Under the pieces are notes generated by a model that was given only the letters and a program-made list of their open reading frames with translations, did no database searches and was not told where the DNA came from. 64,000 bases of DNA, from contig CAZOVL010000001.1 in assembly GCA_964583185.1 (NCBI GenBank), positions 56,063-120,062 of the forward strand. Reading direction: 5' to 3'. The translations under genes were made by a program, and so were the position numbers. This DNA is from Bacteroides_E sp964583185 (lineage in GTDB: Bacteria; Bacteroidota; Bacteroidia; Bacteroidales; Bacteroidaceae). This document shows, in pieces, positions 45,256 through 55,058 of this stretch (positions are counted from its first letter, which is position 1; each line of letters begins with the position of its first letter).

Positions 45256-48200
45256 ATGAAAATAAAAAGAATCCATACCCTATTCCTTTTCTTTTTTTTA
45301 TTACTGAGTACATTCCGGTACTCTTATGCACTACCTAAAATATATGTAAAGCACTATGATGCTAGTAGTGGACTACCTCAAAACTCTGTAATGGACATAT
45401 TACAAGACCAAAAGGGACTTTTATGGTTTTCCACGTGGGATGGGCTATGTAAATTTGATGGTTACAAGTTTACCAACTATAAGAACTGGAAAAGCAGTAA
45501 TTATCCTATGCGAAGTAACCGCATAGATCACATTATGGAGGATAAAATGAACAACATATGGATACTTTCATATGATAATGAGCCACACCGTTTTGATCCT
45601 CGCACAGAAACCTTTATGGGATTTAGGTCACTACCCGGTTATGAAAACTTCACCTTTACCTGTGACCAAATGATTACTGCTCCTTCCGGAAAGGTATGGC
45701 TTTTATCTGAAGATAAGGGTTGCATCACTGTTTTAGATCAAGACTTTAACTTTATTAGCTATAACACAGACAATCAGACTTTAAAGAACAACCACGTACA
45801 TTTTATATTCGAAGATTCCGAAGCTAATAGCTGGATTCTTACTCAACAAGGAGTTTCTGTTTATGACAAAAATCATTCTCCTATTGTTTTACAAGAGAAC
45901 AAACACATTACAGAACGTGCTTTTTATACTGCAACAGAAATCAATAACGAGGTTTGGTTAGGCACTACTGAAGGAAAGATTCTTATCTACCACCTAATAA
46001 ATAAAACCTTCAGAGAACTATCCATAAAAGGCAATCACCCCATTATTGAAATTAAACCCATTGATACTTCTCATCTACTAATTACCACAAACCATTCATT
46101 CTTCTATGTATATCATATCCCAAGCAATGACTTTACGGAGTATAACATAATGAAAGGGTTAAGTGGCAAGCAGGAAACTATTATTAAAAGTTATATAGAC
46201 AAATCTAAAAGAGTTTGGTTTGAGTTAACGCAATTAGGAGCTTCCCTCTTTGATTTTAATAATAAAGAAATATATCATTACCCTTCACGCATAGAAAGTC
46301 CAATAGGTAAAGTGGCAGCTCCCATATTTATTGTTTTGGAAGATAAAAAAGGGAATACGTGGATTCACCCAAAAGGAGGAGGTTTCTCTCTCTTTGATCC
46401 AAAAACTCACACTCTTAAACCTTTTTACAATACTCCTAACTCACCCGATTGGAAGTTCTCAGGAATGCTTCACTCCGGTTTTATTGACAAACAAAACAAT
46501 CTTTGGCTTTGTACTCACTCAGAAGGCTTGGATAAAATTACATTCAGTATGGATATTTTTCAATCCAAACAAATTGAGCTTCATCCTAAAACTCCTATGG
46601 ACAACAACACCAGATGTGTGTTTGAAAGTAAAGACAAAAAAATGTGGGTGTCAACCAAAGAGGGGAAAGTTCACGTATTCGATGAAAATCAGAAATATTT
46701 AGGATATCTGAATAGTAACGGAACTATTGGAAAAGGTACTCCCATTACAGGTATTACATATTGTATGATGGAAGACACTCTAGGTGCTATATGGATAGGA
46801 ACTAAAGGAGATGGCATTTACAAACTCAAAAAAAGAGGAGAAAACGCCTATCATATATCTCAATTTAAATCTGACCCCAATAATATCTACAGCTTAAACA
46901 ATGATAATATTTATAGTCTATTTCAAGATAGCAAAGGGAAGATTTGGATAGGAACCTATGGAGGGGGCATTAATCTAATGGAAGAAGAGGGGCGTTTTAT
47001 CCACTCAAATAACTTGTTTATTAGTTATCCTCAAAATTATGGTTCACAGGTAAGAGTAATCAATGAAGACTCGTATGGTAACCTTTGTATTGGTACTACC
47101 TTAGGACTAATTATGTTTTCCAATGACTATAACTTATATAATAATGTGGAATTCAAGTTTTATATAAAACAAAGTGGAGAGCAGAGTTTAACAGCCAATG
47201 ATATTTACGACATTATTACAACTAGAAAAAAAGAGACCTACATAGCAACATTTGGAGGTGGAATTAATAAAATCGATTCGGTGGACACCAAAGGTTTTCC
47301 CATTCGATTTAAGTCCATAACCCGCGACAATGGACTATTCTCTGACATTGCACTACAAATTATTGAAGATTTTGAAGGTAACCTATGGATTTCCTCTGAA
47401 GGAAACATTACAGTATTCAATCCTGAAAATAACAAAACGATAACTCATAGTGAGATACCAAAAATTATTCAGGGTTATTCATTCACAGAAGGCTCAAAAT
47501 GTTTATCTGCCTCAGGTAAAATACACTTTGGTAACTCCGGTGGCATATTAACCATTAACCCTTTCATTATTCAATCCAATAATTTCAAACCGGAACTACT
47601 ATTCACCAATCTTCAGGTAAATAATAAAAACATTCAGGCTAACGATGAGGGTTCCCCTTTAGATGTAAATATAGATTACACAGAAAAAATAAAGCTCAAT
47701 CATAATCAAAATTCCATAAACATTGAGTTCTCTGCTTTAGATTATGTTGAAACACAACAAGTACAATACTCATATACTTTAGAGGGCTTTGACAAAGAGT
47801 GGATTACCAATCCCGGACAACGCATAGCTACTTATAACAACTTAAATCCGGGAAATTATACCTTTCGGGTAAGATCAACTAATAGTGATGGAGTATGGGT
47901 TGAGAATGAACGTACACTGCACATACAAATTGTCCCCTCTTTTTGGCAAACTCAATGGGCAACATTCTTATATATTTTCCTTTTCATTGTTATTATATCT
48001 TTAGTTCTACGATCTTTGATTGTTTATTTCCGATTAAAAGATAGAATGTCTCTGGAGCAAGAAGAGATAGAAATGAGAACGCGTTTCTTTATGGATATTT
48101 CGCACGAAATTAGAACTCCGCTAACAATGATTGTTTCTCCTGTTGAAAATCTACTGGAAAACAAACACAGTGAAGCTGAAACAAATAACCAGCTGCAAAT

Positions 48201-49680
48201 CATTTACAAAAACGCACAACGTATGTTGCGTATGGTGAATCAGATATTGGATTTTAGAAAAATAGAAAAGAGTAAGCTTAATATTCAGAAAACTTCATTT
48301 GGAGTGTTTATTGACGAATTATCCAAGAATTTCTTCAAACTTGCAGAAACTCAGGGAATCAATTTTTCAGTAAATGATTCTTCAGAAAACGCCACTCTTT
48401 GGATCGATCAGGATAAAATAGAAAAACTGTTTTTTAATCTACTTTCTAATGCATTTAAATTTACAGAAGAAGGAAAAGACATTCAAGTAAATATCTATCC
48501 AAAAGGAAACACCATTGCACTTGAGATAAAAGATGAGGGACAAGGAATTAAGCAAGAGATTAAAGACAAGCTTTTTACACGTTTTGCCTCATTTAGTTTA
48601 GATAAAAGTAAACCAAGCACTGGAATAGGTCTTTCCATAGTGAAAGAGATTGCGGATAAGCATAAAGCTAAGATAGAGGTTATTAGCAATGAAAATGAGG
48701 GAAGCAGCTTTATCATCTACTTTCAGAAAGGCGTTCAACATTTCAATGAAAATGAGTTCGATATTTTAACTGGCGAGGAAGCACCTAAAATTACTCCTCC
48801 AAACTTACATATCAATGAGGATGTTGAAATAGAAAATATAATCTTTGAATCGGAACACAATGAAAGAAAACAAAAAGAGACATTACTTATTGTTGAAGAC
48901 GATGATGATTTAAGAGGGTATATTGTCTCTACTCTAAAGAGTCACTATAATCTATTGGAAGCCAGAAACGGGAAAGAGGGCTATCAAATGGCAATCCATC
49001 AATTGCCAGATTTTATTATAAGCGACATTATGATGCCTGAAGTTGATGGGGTGGAATTATTACAACAGTTAAAAGCCAACCAATCAACGAGTCACATTCC
49101 TTTTATCCTATTAACAGCCAAAGTTGATATGGATAGCAGGTTGCAAGGCTTAAAATATGGTGCAGATGACTACATAACCAAGCCGTTTAGTGTTAAGTAT
49201 TTAAAAGCTAGAATTGAAAACATCATTGAGCAACGCAAAAGACTTTATCAATCCTATTTTTCTGATGAAGAGTCTCCCAAAATTCCTTCTCAAGAGGTTT
49301 TGGAGGAAAACAGTTCTTTTTCCGGAGAATTAGAGGTAATTACAGAGGAAGATCAGCAGTTTATAAAAGATGTCAAAGCTTTTATTGAAGCAAACATTGA
49401 TAATAGTGATTTTGTGGTAGAAGATATAGCAAGCGAAATGTTGATGAGCCGTACGGTGTTTTTCAATAAAATGAAAAGTCTTACAGGACTTGCTCCCATA
49501 GAATTTATACGGGAAGTAAAAATAAGATTTGCTGCAGAAATCATCAAAACCACAAATTTAACCATCAAAGAAATAGCATTTATGGTTGGATTTTCTGATA
49601 CTAAGTATTTTTCCAGATGGTTTAAGAATATAAAGGGAATGTCTCCCAGTGAGTATAGAGACGAAAACAGACCTTTATAA
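45256..49680 (+). CDS. Hybrid two-component system sensor-regulator of the pectin locus
   Basis: The start chosen is ATG 45256 (MKIKRIHTLF), since it begins the signal peptide; a longer frame from 45208 adds 16 unlikely residues. The 1474-residue protein has two periplasmic seven-bladed propellers (about 30-780, with WFSTWDGLCKFDGY and repeated IWIGT-type blades), a Y_Y_Y domain (about 790-890), a membrane helix (about 905-925), HisKA with His950 in DISHEIRTPLT, HATPase (NLLSNAFKFT, STGIGLSIVKEI), a receiver with Asp1257 (IISDIMMPEVDG) and an AraC-type HTH (FSDTKYFSRWFKNIKGMSP). It senses an oligosaccharide and activates the divergent susC operon. Confidence 0.96.
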   Translation: MKIKRIHTLFLFFFLLLSTFRYSYALPKIYVKHYDASSGLPQNSVMDILQDQKGLLWFSTWDGLCKFDGYKFTNYKNWKSSNYPMRSNRIDHIMEDKMNNIWILSYDNEPHRFDPRTETFMGFRSLPGYENFTFTCDQMITAPSGKVWLLSEDKGCITVLDQDFNFISYNTDNQTLKNNHVHFIFEDSEANSWILTQQGVSVYDKNHSPIVLQENKHITERAFYTATEINNEVWLGTTEGKILIYHLINKTFRELSIKGNHPIIEIKPIDTSHLLITTNHSFFYVYHIPSNDFTEYNIMKGLSGKQETIIKSYIDKSKRVWFELTQLGASLFDFNNKEIYHYPSRIESPIGKVAAPIFIVLEDKKGNTWIHPKGGGFSLFDPKTHTLKPFYNTPNSPDWKFSGMLHSGFIDKQNNLWLCTHSEGLDKITFSMDIFQSKQIELHPKTPMDNNTRCVFESKDKKMWVSTKEGKVHVFDENQKYLGYLNSNGTIGKGTPITGITYCMMEDTLGAIWIGTKGDGIYKLKKRGENAYHISQFKSDPNNIYSLNNDNIYSLFQDSKGKIWIGTYGGGINLMEEEGRFIHSNNLFISYPQNYGSQVRVINEDSYGNLCIGTTLGLIMFSNDYNLYNNVEFKFYIKQSGEQSLTANDIYDIITTRKKETYIATFGGGINKIDSVDTKGFPIRFKSITRDNGLFSDIALQIIEDFEGNLWISSEGNITVFNPENNKTITHSEIPKIIQGYSFTEGSKCLSASGKIHFGNSGGILTINPFIIQSNNFKPELLFTNLQVNNKNIQANDEGSPLDVNIDYTEKIKLNHNQNSINIEFSALDYVETQQVQYSYTLEGFDKEWITNPGQRIATYNNLNPGNYTFRVRSTNSDGVWVENERTLHIQIVPSFWQTQWATFLYIFLFIVIISLVLRSLIVYFRLKDRMSLEQEEIEMRTRFFMDISHEIRTPLTMIVSPVENLLENKHSEAETNNQLQIIYKNAQRMLRMVNQILDFRKIEKSKLNIQKTSFGVFIDELSKNFFKLAETQGINFSVNDSSENATLWIDQDKIEKLFFNLLSNAFKFTEEGKDIQVNIYPKGNTIALEIKDEGQGIKQEIKDKLFTRFASFSLDKSKPSTGIGLSIVKEIADKHKAKIEVISNENEGSSFIIYFQKGVQHFNENEFDILTGEEAPKITPPNLHINEDVEIENIIFESEHNERKQKETLLIVEDDDDLRGYIVSTLKSHYNLLEARNGKEGYQMAIHQLPDFIISDIMMPEVDGVELLQQLKANQSTSHIPFILLTAKVDMDSRLQGLKYGADDYITKPFSVKYLKARIENIIEQRKRLYQSYFSDEESPKIPSQEVLEENSSFSGELEVITEEDQQFIKDVKAFIEANIDNSDFVVEDIASEMLMSRTVFFNKMKSLTGLAPIEFIREVKIRFAAEIIKTTNLTIKEIAFMVGFSDTKYFSRWFKNIKGMSPSEYRDENRPL

Positions 49681-49754
49681 CTTCAGGTATTTTACAACAC
49701 AATAAATTAATCGCTGTTTTTTCTCATTCGCATTTAAACTCATTTTTCTTACTC

Positions 49755-49791
49755 AAACACCCCACTTACAAAGCTTGTAGGCGGGGTGTTT
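49755..49791 (+). terminator. Hairpin after the regulator gene, adjoining repeat copy 3
   Basis: AAACACCCC pairs with GGGGTGTTT and TACAA with TTGTA inside it. It may terminate the regulator transcript, but the T-run is only three bases. The right arm with its flank (GCGGGGTGTTTAT) also precedes repeat copy 2, so the hairpin could be part of the repeat element. Confidence 0.5.
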
Positions 49792-49793
49792 AT

Positions 49794-49872
49794 CGGTCTA
49801 GGACCGAAGGGCTGTCGGTCTAGGACTGAAGGGTGCTCGGTCTAGGACCGAAGGGCGTTGGGTCTAGGACCG
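49794..49872 (+). repeat. 79-bp palindromic intergenic repeat, copy 3
   Basis: Units at 49794, 49816 and 49838, and a terminal unit ending at 49872; length again 79. The last unit here is direct (GGTCTAGGACCG), whereas copies 1 and 2 have it inverted (GGTCCTAGACCG), meaning that the central triplet is flipped. Six positions differ from copy 2 in total. Confidence 0.92.
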
Positions 49873-49966
49873 CATTTAGAGAAAAAGTAAATAAGGCCTT
49901 TTATCTATCTTTTAATGACTCAATAAAATGAAATAGTCTTTAATTACAATCCATTTACTAATATAA

Positions 49967-50013
49967 AAATCGCCCTGCTTATTGATTGTTACATCTAATA
50001 AACAGGGCGATTT
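49967..50013 (-). terminator. Rho-independent terminator of the PL1 gene (50097-52565)
   Basis: AAATCGCCCTG pairs perfectly with CAGGGCGATTT; five further inner pairs (TTATT/AATAA) extend it after one mismatch. On the minus strand it is followed by TTTTTATATT, 83 bases past the PL1 stop. Confidence 0.8.
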
Positions 50014-50096
50014 AACTCTAGATTAGAACAACAGTCGTCCATTTATACATAGAGACTAGTTCACACACAACACAAACACTTAATTATGACAAAACA

Positions 50097-52565
50097 TTAA
50101 TCTACAAAACTTATCTTTTCTCCGTTGATGCTAAAGTCGCTATAAGTTCCACTTGTCGTTTCTTTATTATCACCACTGTTTAATGCTATCCCAATGTATA
50201 TTTTTGAAGGGAGATTTGTAAAAGTGTCTGTTCGCACATCACCATACGTTTGTCCTCCATCCTCTGAATAAGAGGCAAAATAATCATTTCCTTTACGCTC
50301 AAGTTTTACATACACTTCTCCACCTAAAACTGTTGGTGACTTAAGGGTACCTCGCTTTGCAGCACTACCGGCTAAAACACGGTGAGAATAATTATGCTCA
50401 CCTGTTTTTCCTCCTTCACCACTCATTGCATGCAGAAAATCTCCACCCTCTGCAGTTAAGTCTGGTGTAAACAACAAACCTCCAATACTTTGATTGGTCT
50501 GTTTAATTGAGTTAAAATTATCAATTCTCAATGTTGCCACAAAATCACCTTCCACTTCACGATAGACATAGTAAAAAGATTGGTTGGAACCTTCAAATTT
50601 ACCCGCAGAAGTTATAGTTAATTTACCCTCACCGTCAACCTTAAAGCTACCCGTTGATTGATTGGTTCCAACATCTTTTGCAAGCCATCCTGCCCCTAAA
50701 CCCTCAGAACTTCCCGGTTCTTCCGGTTCAGTGGGATCGGGATCAACAGGATCGGGATCTGTAATTCCTCCATTATCAACCTTTATAGGTGCAGTATCAT
50801 AGCCCGAAAGTTTTCCTACACCGGCATTTCCTTTTACAACTGCAGGTACATCTTCACCTTTAGTTGTAACATACTCATACTCAGGCTTAAAATCATCATA
50901 AGTTAAAGGTGCTTCAAGTTTTTCTCCTTCATAAGCTTTGTATTCCAGGTTAATAAAAGGATATGGATTGGAAGCATTAGATGGTTTATTTTCATAAACA
51001 TTATCTTCATTGGCATATAAATAACCGGCTACTGAACCTTGCAAATTTGACACCCAATTATTACCCGATGGTTTAGCTGGGAAAGTACAGATATCGGTAG
51101 GTAAACGTACGCCATCAAAATAGTTGTTTTCCACTAATACTTTTGCTCCATAGGCACTTCCTACACCATACGTTTCAACCTTATTGAAATAGTTGTTATA
51201 AACGTGTACAGTACCAAAACGAACACGAGGGTGTCTAGAATTCGACTGATCGAAGAAATTATGATGGAATGTCGCTGTAATTTGATTATCTGCAATTTCA
51301 TTATTGGAATGACCAACTAATGCTGTCTTTTGTGTTTTAATGAAATGATTCCAGGAAACAGTAACTCCATTCGTTTGGTGCGTAACATCTACCGAACCAT
51401 CTTCATAATCTTTTATTTGATTAATCGACTCAATGGAGCAATGATCAACCCATATCTTACTGGATTTCTGCATAGATATAGCATCTGCACCATTATCGGC
51501 TTTAGGCATTTGAATATAAAGATTACGTATGATGATATTTGAACTTCTTACAATAAAAAGTCCCACATTCTTCATTTTAAAACTATTTGTTCCATATATA
51601 GTCAGGTTTTCAGTATCTTTAATATCAAACCAGGGACTACTCTTATCTCTTCCATGCTCTTTTGTAAACTCACCACTCAACCATACTATGGCAGGAACTT
51701 TAGATTTTACTTTTTCTCTTGCTTTTAACCAAGCAGTAAACTTATACCCATTATCAAAATGATGAATATTATCGTCTGTTGCACCTTCACCACCAGTGGT
51801 ACCTGCTAATGCAGCATATCCATACATTTTATCTACCTCAATATTTCCAACATCAGGCCCTCCTTCAGGCTCTTCGGGACAAACATCTGTGGTTTCAGAA
51901 AGATGTAATTCGTAAATTACATCCTCATCAAGATAGGTAAGAATAAAACCTTCTTCTGCCAATTCTTTCTCCACTTGATACTCTACCTCCCCAACAACAA
52001 TCGTATTTTTTTCAAATGTAAAAGCCAGAGTTTCCAAGGAACAGTTAATATTTAAGCCATCTTCGGCTATATCCCATAGTTGACCTAAAAGTGCAGCGTT
52101 TTGCGTAGGTTCTTCCCCACTTTTGTAACTATAAGCATCCACCACTTTATAACGGCCTAATATCTCAGCTAACTCCATATACTCAATCTCTACTTCATCT
52201 TCACAACGGCTGTTGGTTTTGATAAGTTTAAAGGTTTTTTGGTCAGGAGTAGTTACAAGAAAAAAGTCGTCCTCTTTCTCAATAAGGAAACTGTTTTCTC
52301 CAAATTTCAACTCCCCCGAATTAAAAGTGTAAGGCTGAAGTGCCGTACAACCCCTATTGATATTCTTCACTCTGACATCCCAGAACTCACCATTATTTAC
52401 AGTTTCTAATTGGGAGTCAATGACTTCATAAACACCTAATAGGTCTGAATGTGTAACTCGTATATCTTCAGGTTCGGGTACAACATTATCATCGTCGGAA
52501 CAAGAAGCACCCATAAAAAGGGCTAAGAATAAACATAAAAGAAAAGGAATTCTTGTGTGTTTCAT
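50097..52565 (-). CDS. Multidomain surface pectate lyase, polysaccharide lyase family 1
   Basis: The 822-residue lipoprotein has Cys22 followed by SDDD, a match to the Bacteroidota surface-export signal. Two tandem copies of an unknown domain of about 95 residues come first (about 38-130 DLLGVYEVIDSQLE; about 132-230 EILGRYKVVDAYSY). A PL1 catalytic domain follows (about 245-570) with IWVDHCSIES, FHHNFFDQSNSRHPRVR and VHVYNNYF. A Pro/Asp/Glu linker (about 600-618) leads to a C-terminal concanavalin/DUF1349-like beta-sandwich (about 622-822, GDFVATLRIDNF, YFASYSEDGGQTY). It would cut polymeric pectin at the cell surface. Confidence 0.9.
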   Translation of the reverse strand: MKHTRIPFLLCLFLALFMGASCSDDDNVVPEPEDIRVTHSDLLGVYEVIDSQLETVNNGEFWDVRVKNINRGCTALQPYTFNSGELKFGENSFLIEKEDDFFLVTTPDQKTFKLIKTNSRCEDEVEIEYMELAEILGRYKVVDAYSYKSGEEPTQNAALLGQLWDIAEDGLNINCSLETLAFTFEKNTIVVGEVEYQVEKELAEEGFILTYLDEDVIYELHLSETTDVCPEEPEGGPDVGNIEVDKMYGYAALAGTTGGEGATDDNIHHFDNGYKFTAWLKAREKVKSKVPAIVWLSGEFTKEHGRDKSSPWFDIKDTENLTIYGTNSFKMKNVGLFIVRSSNIIIRNLYIQMPKADNGADAISMQKSSKIWVDHCSIESINQIKDYEDGSVDVTHQTNGVTVSWNHFIKTQKTALVGHSNNEIADNQITATFHHNFFDQSNSRHPRVRFGTVHVYNNYFNKVETYGVGSAYGAKVLVENNYFDGVRLPTDICTFPAKPSGNNWVSNLQGSVAGYLYANEDNVYENKPSNASNPYPFINLEYKAYEGEKLEAPLTYDDFKPEYEYVTTKGEDVPAVVKGNAGVGKLSGYDTAPIKVDNGGITDPDPVDPDPTEPEEPGSSEGLGAGWLAKDVGTNQSTGSFKVDGEGKLTITSAGKFEGSNQSFYYVYREVEGDFVATLRIDNFNSIKQTNQSIGGLLFTPDLTAEGGDFLHAMSGEGGKTGEHNYSHRVLAGSAAKRGTLKSPTVLGGEVYVKLERKGNDYFASYSEDGGQTYGDVRTDTFTNLPSKIYIGIALNSGDNKETTSGTYSDFSINGEKISFVD

Positions 52566-52654
52566 AATACTATTTTTAATTAGAATCAGTGTATTTTAAT
52601 TAGGTTTACCTGAGCTCTATTCTTATTTCTAAACAATAAACTTCTCAAGTACTA

Positions 52655-52662
52655 CAAATATA
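52655..52662 (-). promoter_or_regulatory. Candidate -7 promoter box for the surface PL1 gene
   Basis: Minus strand reads TATATTTG, matching TAnnTTTG, about 90 bases upstream of the PL1 ATG. No -33 box is seen, which would fit activation by the hybrid regulator, but in AT-rich DNA chance is possible. Confidence 0.35.
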
Positions 52663-52841
52663 TAGAGAAAGAATAGTGCAGTACGGTGGCTTTTTGACTT
52701 AAAAGAACGCACACTTCAAAACCCCTGAAAGAATGATCTACAAAGCATTTGACAAGCAACGAATTTATGAAATTCCTTATTTCCGTCAATTCATCCCCCC
52801 TATTCATAGACAAATGTAAGAAAGGGCATTTGTTAAATGAC

Positions 52842-52880
52842 AAAAAAAAGAGAGACACTCCATTATAGAATGTCTCTCTT
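52842..52880 (-). terminator. Rho-independent terminator of the mutA-mutB operon
   Basis: AAGAGAGACA pairs with TGTCTCTCTT around a 13-base loop; on the minus strand a tract of eight T residues follows, about 25 bases past the mutB stop. Confidence 0.92.
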
Positions 52881-52904
52881 CGATTTATAGTAAAATAAAT
52901 ACGT

Positions 52905-55052
52905 TTATTCTTCGTCCATTAAGAGCTCAAGAATTTGACAAGCAGCTTTTGATACTGAAGTACCAGGACCAAAAATTGCAGCCACACCTTGCTCATACAA
53001 GAAATCATAATCTTGAGCAGGAATAACTCCACCAACAATAACCATAATGTCAGCTCTTCCTAACTTCTCCAACTCTTTCATTAATTGGGGAACTAAAGTT
53101 TTATGTCCTGCCGCTAATGAAGACACACCCACAACATGAACATCGTTCTCTACAGCATCTCTTGCAGCTTCAGCAGGAGTTTGGAATAAAGGTCCCATAT
53201 CCACATCGAAACCACAGTCTGCATATCCGGTTGCAACTACTTTAGCACCACGGTCGTGTCCATCTTGTCCCATTTTGGCAACCATAATACGAGGTTGACG
53301 ACCTTCTTGCTTAGCAAACTTAGCAGCTAGCTCGCTTGCTCTATCGAAATCTTTATCGTTTTTACTTTCTGATGAATACACGCCTGATATAGTTCTAATT
53401 GTTGCTTTATAACGTCCTACAGCTTCTTCACAAGCATCTGAAATCTCTCCTAATGTAGCACCGGCTTTTACAGCTTCAACAGACAATTCCAATAAGTTGC
53501 CTTTCTCAGTCTTAGCACATTCTGTTAATGCAGCTAAAGCAACTTTCACATCTGCTTCATTACGTCTATCTCTTAAGCTTTTGAGTCGCTCTACCTGATC
53601 TTTCCGAACTGAAGTATTATCAATTTCAAGAATATCAATAGGGTCTTCTTTATCTAACTTGTATTTATTAACCCCTACAATGGTTTGAACGCCACTGTCA
53701 ATACGAGCTTGTGCACGTGCAGCAGCTTCTTCAATACGCATTTTGGGGATACCTGTTTCAATAGCTTTAGCCATACCACCTAACTTCTCAATCTCTTCAA
53801 TGTGTTCCCAAGCTTTATGAGCAATTTCATTTGTTAAGCTTTCAACATAATACGAACCGGCCCAAGGGTCAACACTACGAGTTACCTGAGTTTCACTTTG
53901 TATGTAAATCTGTGTGTTACGTGCAATACGAGCAGAGAAATCGGTAGGTAATGCAATAGCCTCATCTAACGCATTTGTATGTAAAGATTGAGTATGTCCC
54001 AACACGGCAGCCATAGCTTCAACACAAGTTCTTCCTACGTTATTGTATGGATCTTGTTCTGTTAAAGACCATCCTGAGGTTTGTGAGTGTGTACGCAAGG
54101 CCAAAGATTTAGGGTTCTTAGGATTAAATTGTTTCACAATCTTAGCCCATAGTAAACGAGCGGCTCTCATTTTTGCAATCTCCATAAAATGGTTGGTACC
54201 AATTGCCCAGAAGAAGGATAATCGTGGAGCAAAAGCATCAATGTCAATACCTGCAGCTATTCCTGCACGAAGATACTCCAATCCATCAGCCAAAGTATAA
54301 GCTAACTCTATATCTGCTGTTGCACCTGCCTCTTGCATGTGATAGCCAGAGATAGAAATAGAGTTGAAACGAGGCATTTTTTGAGAAGTAAACTCAAAAA
54401 TATCAGAGATAATCTTCATAGAGAATTTAGGAGGATAGATATAGGTATTTCTAACCATAAATTCTTTTAAGATATCATTCTGAATGGTTCCTGTTAGTTC
54501 ACTTAACTCAGCTCCTTGTTCTAATCCGGCATTAATATAAAAAGCCATGATAGGAAGAACAGCTCCGTTCATCGTCATAGAAACAGACATTTTATCTAAT
54601 GGAATACCATCAAATAATTGTTTCATATTATCCAAAGAACAGATGGATACTCCTGCTTTACCCACATCACCCTCTACACGTTCATTGTCAGGGTCGTAAC
54701 CTCTATGAGTAGGTAAGTCAAAAGCAATGGAAAGACCTTTCTGTCCGGCAGCTAAGTTTCTTCTATAGAATGCATTCGATTCTTCAGCAGTTGAAAAACC
54801 TGCATATTGGCGAATAGTCCAAGGACGCATCACATACATCGTAGAGTATGGTCCTCTTAAATAAGGAGCTACACCTGCAGCATATTCCAAGTGTTCAAAT
54901 CCTTCTAAATCTTCTTTGGTATAAACTCCTTTTACTTCAATGTGTTCAGGAGTTTTCCAGTCGGCGGTAATATTATTTTCTTTTTGCCACTCTTTTCCAT
55001 CTATTGCAGAAAAAGAGGTGGATATATCTATCTTGTTAAAATCTGGAGTCAT
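52905..55052 (-). CDS. mutB: Methylmalonyl-CoA mutase, large (alpha) subunit
   Basis: This B12-dependent enzyme converts succinyl-CoA to methylmalonyl-CoA. The 715-residue catalytic subunit has the TIM-barrel start RGPYSTMYVMRPWTIRQYAG (CoA and substrate contacts), RTHSQTSGWSLTEQDPYNN, and the C-terminal B12-binding domain with DGHDRG (DxHxxG, about residue 596), GVSSLAAGH and GGVIP. It is encoded six bases after mutA. It works with Mce and the MmdA/OadB pump in propionate formation. Confidence 0.98.
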   Translation of the reverse strand: MTPDFNKIDISTSFSAIDGKEWQKENNITADWKTPEHIEVKGVYTKEDLEGFEHLEYAAGVAPYLRGPYSTMYVMRPWTIRQYAGFSTAEESNAFYRRNLAAGQKGLSIAFDLPTHRGYDPDNERVEGDVGKAGVSICSLDNMKQLFDGIPLDKMSVSMTMNGAVLPIMAFYINAGLEQGAELSELTGTIQNDILKEFMVRNTYIYPPKFSMKIISDIFEFTSQKMPRFNSISISGYHMQEAGATADIELAYTLADGLEYLRAGIAAGIDIDAFAPRLSFFWAIGTNHFMEIAKMRAARLLWAKIVKQFNPKNPKSLALRTHSQTSGWSLTEQDPYNNVGRTCVEAMAAVLGHTQSLHTNALDEAIALPTDFSARIARNTQIYIQSETQVTRSVDPWAGSYYVESLTNEIAHKAWEHIEEIEKLGGMAKAIETGIPKMRIEEAAARAQARIDSGVQTIVGVNKYKLDKEDPIDILEIDNTSVRKDQVERLKSLRDRRNEADVKVALAALTECAKTEKGNLLELSVEAVKAGATLGEISDACEEAVGRYKATIRTISGVYSSESKNDKDFDRASELAAKFAKQEGRQPRIMVAKMGQDGHDRGAKVVATGYADCGFDVDMGPLFQTPAEAARDAVENDVHVVGVSSLAAGHKTLVPQLMKELEKLGRADIMVIVGGVIPAQDYDFLYEQGVAAIFGPGTSVSKAACQILELLMDEE

Positions 55053-55058
55053 AATCTT

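Larger units (their letters stand above)
49681..50096. other. Intergenic region with palindromic repeat and convergent terminators
   Basis: This 416-base gap between the convergent regulator and PL1 genes contains the hairpin at 49755-49791, repeat copy 3 (49794-49872) and the PL1 terminator (49967-50013). I see no gene. Confidence 0.7.
52566..52904. other. Intergenic region between PL1 and mutB
   Basis: The 339 bases hold the PL1 -7 box candidate (52655) and the mutB terminator (52842-52880). No ORF that I would call a gene; the 68-codon minus-strand frame in it has no recognisable feature. Confidence 0.5.
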
